A DNA stretch of 64,000 bases. Origin: Thalassia testudinum (lineage: Eukaryota; Streptophyta; Magnoliopsida; Alismatales; Hydrocharitaceae). A program made the position numbers and the translations under genes. Below are positions 56,774 through 64,000 of the stretch, one piece after another. The DNA lies in NCBI GenBank assembly GCA_037157565.1, contig JAZHRO010000063.1, positions 152,942,501 through 153,006,500 on the forward strand, written 5' to 3'. The notes beneath the pieces were generated by a model. That model saw nothing but the letters and a program-made list of their open reading frames with translations, searched no databases and was not told the origin of the DNA. Position 1 is the first letter of the stretch; each line of letters begins with the position of its first letter.

Positions 56774-57262
56774 CTCTATGGAGGCCCTTGTGCCTTAACT
56801 ATGTTCTGATACTTAAGTCATCTGTGGAACATTGGCGACATCTGATGAGGCCTTGTGCTTAGTACCGTGGATATATTTGGCCTCTGTGCTAATGTGGAAA
56901 TGAAGAGGGTAAGTGGTTAATGCACTATTTGAGAATTTGAGTTAAATTGCTAATAGTGGGATGTGCTTTGATTGAAGGATTTAAGTGGTGATCTAGATCA
57001 CCATTTTTTGAGCTTCTTCTATTTTTTTTATCCCATGATATCTTGAGATACAATTTGGTTGATATTTAATATCTTTAATTGTGATTCATTTATTATGCTC
57101 ATTTGATTTATATTGAGATTAGTGTGCGAATTCCATTTGCTCCCTACGAACGACCTCAAACTCACATTATTTTCAAACTTTATAAATTTAAGTGTTTGTC
57201 ACATTTTCGTTGACTATACTACAATGCATACATATCTTAACATCGAGATTTTGCATTGAACA
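56774..57262 (+). repeat. 3' LTR of F, right part
   Basis: This continues 33097-35256 after D and ends GCATTGAACA. The tRNA-Asp-complementary stretch ACTATACTACAATG is at 57213-57226 (13 of 14 bases), 36-49 nt before the LTR end. Confidence 0.9.
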
Positions 57263-58533
57263 GTGACCCAATGCCTTATTCATCTTCATTGTCATCAGGA
57301 TCAACTGATTCCTACCCAGGGACTGAGACTACGAATTTGCATATTTCACCTTTCCCTCACCTAATTGCTTGGGGTGTGTATCTGATTCTAGTACCCTATA
57401 CTTGGTATATCCTAGTACGTCTAGAGGACATTATGGTTCTTACTCACTACTATATTTGCATACCAGTTTGGCTGGTACGGATAGACTCAGTCCGCATGAG
57501 AGGTATTTTGACGAGATTTATGATGCATTGTTACCGTCTCCAGCATTACATGATCATCATGTTGCTGCAACCACTACTACCCTTCTTGCAGTAGTTGAGC
57601 CTAATGGCTCTAAGCATAATGATAATCAGGTATACTTCCCTAATCCTTCCCTTTCCTTCCCTCCTCATTCTACTAGTGATTTTACATCCCCTCCACCTGT
57701 GCTCGAATTGAAGCCCTTACCTAATTCTCTTAAGCATGTGTTCTTTGGTGAGAATCAGACTTTCCCTGTTATTATCAACTCCAACTTAACCCAAGAACAA
57801 GAACTTAAATTGATTATTGTACTCTAAGATCATAGATCTACTACTTGGTGGAGTATCTCTGATCTGCACGGTATTCGCCAATCCTACTGCACTCATCATA
57901 TATATATGGATGAGGGGGCAAAACTGATGCGACAACCTCAACGAAGACTAAAGCCAAATATGATGGAGGTTGTGAAAAAGGAAATGATCAAATGGCTAGA
58001 TGTTGATATCATATACCCTATTTCAGACAGCCAGTGGGGAAGCTCGATACATATTGTTCCTAAAGGCCTGGACTCACCGTAATCAAAATCGAACAAGGCG
58101 AAGCCATCCCGACCTGCATTGTGACTTCTTGGTAGATCTGCATCAATTATCAAAAACTCAATTCGACTACTAAGAAGGACCACTTTCCCTTGCCCTTTGT
58201 TGACCAAATTTTGGAAAGATTAGCTGGATAGAGTTATTTTTATTTTCTGGATGGATACTCTAGGTATAATCAAGTAGCAATTAGCCCAGCTGATCAAGAC
58301 AAGACAACTTTCACATGTCCTTTGGGCACATTCTCTTTCAAGCGAATGCCTTTTGGCCTATGCAATGCGCCTACTACCATCCAGCGTTGCATGATGGCCA
58401 TCTTTTCTGACATGATTGGGGACTATTTGGAAGTGTTTATGGATGAATTCTCCATTTCTGGAGATGATTTTGACTCTTTTCTTGATAATCTCACTAAGAT
58501 CCTTGAACAATGCATTGAAGTCAACCTTGTACT
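57263..58533 (+). pseudogene. Gypsy reverse transcriptase relic (element M)
   Basis: VLELKPLPNSLKHVFFGENQTFPVIINSNL (57690-57785; quoted only in part) aligns with the pre-RT region of H. It is followed by SYCTHHIY, MMEVVKKEMIKWLDV, IIYPISDSQW, RMPFGLCNAP and LEVFMDEFSISG. Stops and frameshifts occur near 57825, 58070 and 58230. The active-site motif is FMDE rather than FMDD. It ends abruptly at ...EVNLVL where LTR I begins. It is an older Athila-type element lying next to, and probably invaded by, F. Confidence 0.85.
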
Positions 58534-59976
58534 TGTTCGTGCAAGAGCACCACGATCGTTAATTTTGATAATAACAAAATACTTGTGACTTAACATTTGC
58601 ATTTAAGTTTACAAGTTTTAGGATAAATGCAAATGAATACAAGTGTGAAGGAGCACAAGCTTGCATCCATGGTGGGTTGGAGGAGCTTGATGAAGGAGAA
58701 GGAGCTTCACTTGGAGAGAGAGATTGAAGAAGGGAGGAGATGAAGAATACGATAGAAATATTCTTTCTTGTATTTTGTATTCTTATATTGCCCTTTTATT
58801 CTTTAGATTCTTGTAAAGAGCCCAAAGTACCTTATCTTAGTCTTAGGAAACCTTACACCTCACTAGGACACTTAGATAACTCAGAAAATCGATATAGGCT
58901 TCAGACAACCTAATCAGACATCCAATCTAGACCTCAAACATTTGATTATGATCTTTAAGACATCTGACCCTTTGTCCAGACATCCAAACACTTAGGCTAG
59001 ACTTAGTACTTTCTGTCTGTTGATTTCAGACGACCAACCCATAGTTTAAATGTCTTAAAAGACATCTGATGCCAATGACAGACATCCAACAATAGGACCG
59101 TTGGACTGTCCGAAGATGATCCTCGGAGATTACCTTATAATTAATTTTATAACACTTTCAGATGCCCATAGATCATCCTAGTCATCTGATAAATAAACGT
59201 TAGGCTAAGATCTAACCCAAATCACTTTTGTCAGAGGATTTAGCCATTAAGCCTCTCAAGAAATCCATTCCCACAAGGGATTGTCTTTCCAGACGTCCAA
59301 AGACTTTGCCAAATGATAGACTTATTATCTGACCTAAAAGACACTAGAACCTTATTTTGATTTGGTGAAAATAGGAAGCAATTGGTCTAGAATTAGACGT
59401 CTGATTAGTATCCCAGATGTCTTAAAAGTGAGTTTTAGACATCCGTCTTGACCCCACCCTGATCAGATCATCCACCCTTCTAGATCAGATGACCGAACCT
59501 TAGATCAGACGATGACCTAAACATCTAATAACCCTGTCTGAATCATAAATGACCCTGATTTCAGTAGGATTTTGGACCACACACTTGAGCCTTGTTCCCA
59601 ACGGCTACAAGAGGCTTCCAAGGCCTTCTAAAGCCTTCTTAGGACCTCTATAAATAGAGGGGAACCCTTCCTAAGCTAAATACACCTTGAGAAACTACTT
59701 CCACACCATATTGTGTCTAAGTGAAGAAGAAAATCATCTAGAAGTTATTGCTCTCCAAGCCCTCTAGCATCCATCCGAGAGCACCGTTACGCTATCGACT
59801 TCACAGTGCACCACTTCCATCTAAGGGAAATTCTTTTTGCTTGTAGGAACTAGTTTGATTTAGACCTATTTTGGGCTCTATAGGATATTTTGCAATTGTC
59901 TTGTTTGGGTATTCGCTTCGTGAATTCCCATCTCCCTCACAAGACAAAATACTCATGAAGGGGAGGGTTCGGGGTA
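58534..59976 (+). repeat. Copia-like LTR I interrupting the RT relic
   Basis: It starts TGTTCGTGCAAGAGCACCAC at a point where RT coding is cut, so it is an insertion. The TATA box CTCTATAAATAGAGGGG is near 59646-59662. Many words related to AGACGTCTGA and AGACATCCAA lie between 58900 and 59560. The right end is unclear, no second GTACT duplication was found, and no copia coding region is present. The Ty1/copia assignment rests on start-sequence style only. Confidence 0.5.
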
Positions 59977-61735
59977 TGGTGAGCATTATTTTTGCAAGTG
60001 AAAAAAACCAGGGTTTCAGAGAACTCGTCGTTGTAGTCACAAAAATTATTACCGGATAAAATTTATACCGAAACTCGAAGTGAGTCCCAGGTCAAACATA
60101 GGGAGAACGTTTGGTTTTGAAATCTGCGCTTCGATTTTATTTCTTTTTATTATTTTTATCTTTTGATATTTGTTTGGTATTTTAATAGGGCAGAATATCA
60201 AGTTGAATAGCTATTATCTAATTTATTCTAATAGTATAAGAGAGAGAGAGAGGGAGAACATCAATGTATTTATCTAACCAGAGTTTGCTACTAATAGGAA
60301 AGCAAAAAACTACACTAGAAAGCAAATAAAAGATAGAGAGAGGTGAGAAGAATCCCCCTCGATGATCTCTTGGAAGACAACTTGCTCTGACGACGTCCTG
60401 GATGACGGTAGGGAGGAGCTAGACGAAGGAGAACAACATCGGAGGAAGGAGGATGGGGCAGGACGGCGTCGCGGCGAGGATCTTCTTCCCGAAGGTGGTG
60501 AGAGGATGGCCATGGGATGCTCCATGAAGGGGGATGAGAATCGGGAAAAATGTTTGATTTTCTACTCTAGAGGAGCATCCCAGGCTTGGGACAAGTTCTC
60601 TCTAGAGCCTTGGAGGTGGTGAGGGAGAAAAAGGAAGAGATGAAGAATGGGAGAGGTAGGGGTCCTTTTATAGTGGAGGAGAAGAGGCTTTTGCACATGG
60701 GGCAATTAGTTACATCCATAAACGTCACTAAAGACCCACCCTAGACATCGCTATAGCCTCCAGCTCATGCACGCTTGCAGCTGTGCTCACGCACTCGCTT
60801 TCTCTCCATCAGATGCTCAATCTACGGTCATGATTGCGTGAGGATCGCTCTCTCTGGATTGCGTCAGGTGGCGCATCAGATGGTGCATTAAACCACACGT
60901 TATTGCGATCACCTCCATTGGTTGCGCCACGTCACCGCCTCCACTGCTGCCTAATTGGGATCATGTGGTTGAATTTCATCAGCACCCTTTTGACATGAAT
61001 TGAACGTGCACATGAGGTCTCGATCACGCATCCCTGCGTTGAGAGTGATGGGGACAACCATTGCGGCATGCGGGTGGAATGTTGAGTTGATGATCAAAGT
61101 GGCGTGAGATCCAACGGTCGAGAATCAGAGTTGATGAGCTCCTTAGATGAAGCGGGCGGCGTGGTGTGCATATGGCTGTTGGATGGGCATCCAACAGCCC
61201 AAGTTGTCCAAAACATGTGCTTTAGAAGTTGAGCGGATCTTTTGGGCGACTTTGGGCGGCTTAGATGGTGCCACGTGATCCATCTGGACCATCCAACATC
61301 AGATGCTTGTAGGTGGCGCCACAGGCATCAGATTGGGTTGATTTTCATGTTGTTAGGCTATGATCATCAATTCGAATCCATCCGTGTGATTGGATTTATC
61401 ATTTGAAACTCCAAATTACGTCACCTAGGCCCTTAGTTGTTGATCTTCCTCAGATAGCAAAAGGTGCTACAAGATTCCAATCAAGATGATTTGGAGGCAT
61501 TGGACTTCATTCGTCATCTTGATCAGATCTGTATGGTCGAATCGTCAATCTGAGGCCCTGAAATAAATCTCCTTCTCTCCTGGCTATAAAAGGATGCTAT
61601 TAACCCAAAATTTACACACATTATTCTAAATGCAAAATGATGCATGCTATGCAATATTTATAGTAAGGAATGAATCTCTAAGCTTAGGAACATGCATAAA
61701 TAGGCATTTTATCCTAAATAAATGTGTATACATCA
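59977..61735 (-). repeat. LTR J (family B), 3' LTR of a minus-strand element
   Basis: It resembles B LTRs throughout: GATGGCCATGGGATGCTCCA at 60504-60523, a minus-strand TATA near 60663-60672, and the GTGTATACATCA end. GTCGTTGTAGT is at 60027-60037. The PPT lies on its right side, so the rest of the element should extend rightward. The 5' LTR is not in the window and the left flank is GGGTA. Confidence 0.8.
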
Positions 61736-61772
61736 TACCTCCATGCCTATCTTTTGCCAGTCTCTAGCAAAA
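61736..61772 (-). promoter_or_regulatory. PPT plus hairpin of J
   Basis: On the minus strand, TTTTGCTAG-AGA-CTGGCAAAA (61752-61772) is followed by TAGGCATGGAGGTA adjoining the LTR. Confidence 0.8.
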
Positions 61773-62039
61773 TCAAACTGAATACTTTGTATAACATAGA
61801 ATTAGGACTCGATTGCTTAAGGTGTTAGTTGTTTATCAACAAAAGGAAATTTCAACTAAGGTCGTAAACTATGAAGACTCAATAGTACCTTAGTGCCTAC
61901 TGATTACGCAGCAATCATAAGTCTTAATTGACCTAAATTAGTCTAGGACTTAGCATAAGTTAGGGTAATTCAAGCATGCATAAGCATTACTTGCATCTTT
62001 ACTATTTTCTTTTAGATATGCATAAAGTAATGCTATATT
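61773..62039 (-). other. Start of J internal region
   Basis: This is non-coding 3'-UTR-like sequence of element J. It gives way to LTR-like sequence K at an uncertain point near 62040. Confidence 0.45.
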
Positions 62040-64000
62040 GTGCTGATTAGGTGTATTATGTCAATTACAGGTAATAAGCTGATAAGAAGCTAGATCTGAA
62101 GCTGTATCTGAAGCTGGATCTGAAGAATAAGGAATAATTGGTGTTGCAGCAGAGTTGGAACGGAAGACCTAGAATAAGATGTAGTAGACAATAATGTAAG
62201 GGGGTTGAGGTATGCTATTCAATATAAGTAGGAGTAAAGTAGTAATTTATGAAGAACTTAGGTCTATCCTAGCCTCAGGATAGCCTAGAAGCCTTCCCAA
62301 GCCTTAGCCACCCTTAGATTAGGTCACCACACCCTAAGAAACCTTAAAATCCTAATTCTAGCCTCTATCTAGATGTCTAGATAAGTTATAGGACGTCCAA
62401 AACCCTTAGCCAACTATCGCACCCCTTAAACCCACTACTGCAGTGTTATTAGACGTCCAGACACTTGGTTAAACATCCAATTTCTGCAGAATAGCCAAGA
62501 TATAACCTAGAATCCTTCCAGACTCTGATTAGACATCCAGAATTGAAGTCTAGACTTCTGATTTTTTAGTATAAGTCGTCTGATATTATTATTGGACATC
62601 TGGAACTGCTCTCCAGTTCTTGCTTTGAGATTCAAGCCTCGATCTTGGATTTCTAGCTCCCTAAACCCAATTCCAACCCCATAGGAACCTAAATTAAGGT
62701 GCCCTAACCCTAGTACATCACCTCTAGACCTCTCTAAGGACCAAATTAGGTCCACACTAAACCTAATTGACTTAGATCATAGTCAATTACCATTACCTAG
62801 CCAATTGGACTCATAGGGTCCAATTGAGCTTAGATCTCAACCCATACATGTCCAATTGGACTCAATGAGAGTCCAATTGACCTAAGCCCAACATAATTGA
62901 GTTATTTCACTCTCAATTAAGTTCACACCCATTCAATTAAACTTGTGTTAAGTTTAATTGCAATTCCCCCTTAGCAATTAGGGTTTGCAACCCTAATTTA
63001 AGGTCTACACCAACCTAAACCCCTTAGGACCTAACCTATATCACTTAGACACCTAGGGCACGACCACACACACACACACAACCATTCACGCACTCCCACA
63101 CAACCTAGAGTATTCTAGGTTCTTCCAAAGGTGGTGCCACTCTTGATTGCCAAAATTAGCAACCAAGAGCCATTCAAAGTTGAGATCCACAAATGGTGGA
63201 TCTAAAAACCACCTCTCTCTACCTTGGCTGGCCACTCTTGGAGCCCTCTCTAGAGAGTTCCACACATCTCTAGAGTGTCTCCCATAGGCCTATAAAAGGA
63301 CCTAAGGGGTGGCCATTTGCACCCATCCATCTCTTGGCATTATTCACTTCCATTTAGGTTAGCTACATTACACCTCCACTCCACCTCCACGAGTTGCTCA
63401 CCAAGGCCACAACCATCTCAACACCAGGATGCTGGATCACCTCTCCAACCTCTTTCCAAGGTCCATCCTAAGCACCATTGGCCGCCCCTCCTCTCAACCA
63501 ACTCAAAGGCCATCGAAGCCCACTTCCGAATGCCCTTATTTCTACTAGATTAGTAGCTTAGTTCTTCATTGTTTACATGCTTTTATTACTGCTTAGTAGT
63601 ATAGCTCTATATTCTCCCCCAATGATGCATGCTTAATCCCCCTCTAGATTCATGTATGCGATCATTTTCTATTAGCTAGATTTATGTTTTCAAGCTTTCC
63701 TCTATAAGCTTTCCACGAGTTCCATGTTGTAAACACCATGATGAATTAATGAAAGATCTTTTTCTATATTTATATATCTATGTGTTGAGAATCACCATGA
63801 GCTTATTGCAATATATTTTGTGTGATTAAAGTTTCCTGCTTTTAATTTCTGATATTCTGGCAACTAAGCATGTCGTGCATAAATCGACATGCAAGTTTAA
63901 GCAAGTAGGGCAAAAGAGATCGATTTCAAATTTGCATAAATGCCTCCTAGAGACGAACGACCGGGACTCAAGTCTCGTTATCTTTACAAATCATTTTTGA
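62040..64000 (+). repeat. LTR-like sequence K, cut by right edge
   Basis: It has a TATA box near 63291-63299 (CTATAAAAGG), an AT-rich transcribed part, and at 63945-63975 the GCCTCCTAGAGAC / GACCGGGACTC text that in A, B and H sits 60-130 nt before the LTR end. It is therefore probably a plus-strand gypsy-type LTR ending just beyond the window. The start is a guess. AGACGTCC-like words occur at 62380-62600, CCAATTGGACTC-like words at 62790-62880, and a (AC)n run at 63066-63080. Confidence 0.4.
63066..63080. repeat. (AC)n microsatellite
   Basis: About seven CA units lie inside K. Confidence 0.85.

Larger units (their letters stand above)
18689..57262 (+). mobile_element. Element F: non-autonomous gypsy-type retrotransposon split by nested insertions
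   Basis: F consists of a truncated 5' LTR (18689-20039), PBS (20043-20062), an acidic ORF (21747-22727 continued at 29185-29952), 3' UTR with hairpin and PPT modules, and a 3' LTR from 33097 to 35256 resumed at 56774-57262. Inserted in it are B, L, D, E, C, A2 and A3. With these removed, F is about 8 kb from 18689, plus a missing LTR head. No gag or pol domain is visible. The element TSD cannot be confirmed because the 5' LTR start is missing; the right flank is GTGAC. Confidence 0.8.

Noticed and set aside
59977..59990. A tRNA-Met primer site for copia LTR I
   Set aside because: TATGGTGAGCATT only loosely resembles the usual TGGTATCAGAGC and coincides with the start of LTR J.

Overview
The window is intergenic DNA from a large seed-plant nuclear genome. 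It is built almost entirely of LTR retrotransposons inserted into one another. I found no host protein-coding gene, tRNA, rRNA or CRISPR array. The plant assignment rests on an Athila-lineage Ty3/gypsy polyprotein, primer-binding sites matching plant tRNA-Asp, and LTRs of 1.5-2.7 kb. The species cannot be named from this sequence. Element letters (A1, A2, A3, B, C ...) are my own labels.

Left part (1-20,039). The 3' end of element A1 lies at 1-1888. After an unassigned stretch comes H (3168-16760, minus strand, TSD CCCCT), the only element with a recognisable gag-protease-RT-RNaseH-integrase region. H is now inactivated by several stop codons and frameshifts. H sits in an older minus-strand LTR (G), whose right end abuts, head to head, the truncated 5' LTR of plus-strand element F.

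Middle (20,040-57,262). F runs from its tRNA-Asp PBS at 20,043 to its 3' LTR end at 57,262 and is filled with later insertions. Its internal region holds element B (22728-29179, TSD CTATC) and solo LTR L (30710-32478, TSD GTAAG). Its 3' LTR is split by D (35257-56768, TSD GCTTC). D holds E (36897-55987, TSD GAAGG), E holds C (37612-55295, TSD ACTGC/ACTAC), C holds A2 (43098-52388), and A2 holds solo LTR A3 (48152-49918, TSD CTTAT). Most levels are proved by matching target-site duplications.

Right part (57,263-64,000). A plus-strand gypsy RT relic is interrupted by a copia-like LTR (I). Then come a minus-strand B-family LTR (J) and a plus-strand LTR-like sequence (K) that runs off the edge.

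A2, B, C and F carry no pol. In its place they have an acidic ORF unlike any canonical retrotransposon protein that I recognise. All these elements share a cis-acting toolkit with H: (1) about 40-55 nt inside the U5 end, a stretch complementary to the 5' end of tRNA-Asp, in addition to the normal PBS; (2) two hairpin-plus-polypurine modules, one just after the coding region and one at the 3' LTR; (3) in H, F and C, a three-fold ~43-nt repeat in the 3' UTR. A2 and B also share a 5' leader hairpin and putative splice donor, branch and acceptor sites ahead of the acidic ORF. The picture suggests non-autonomous elements mobilised in trans by H-like partners, keeping RNA signals rather than enzymes.
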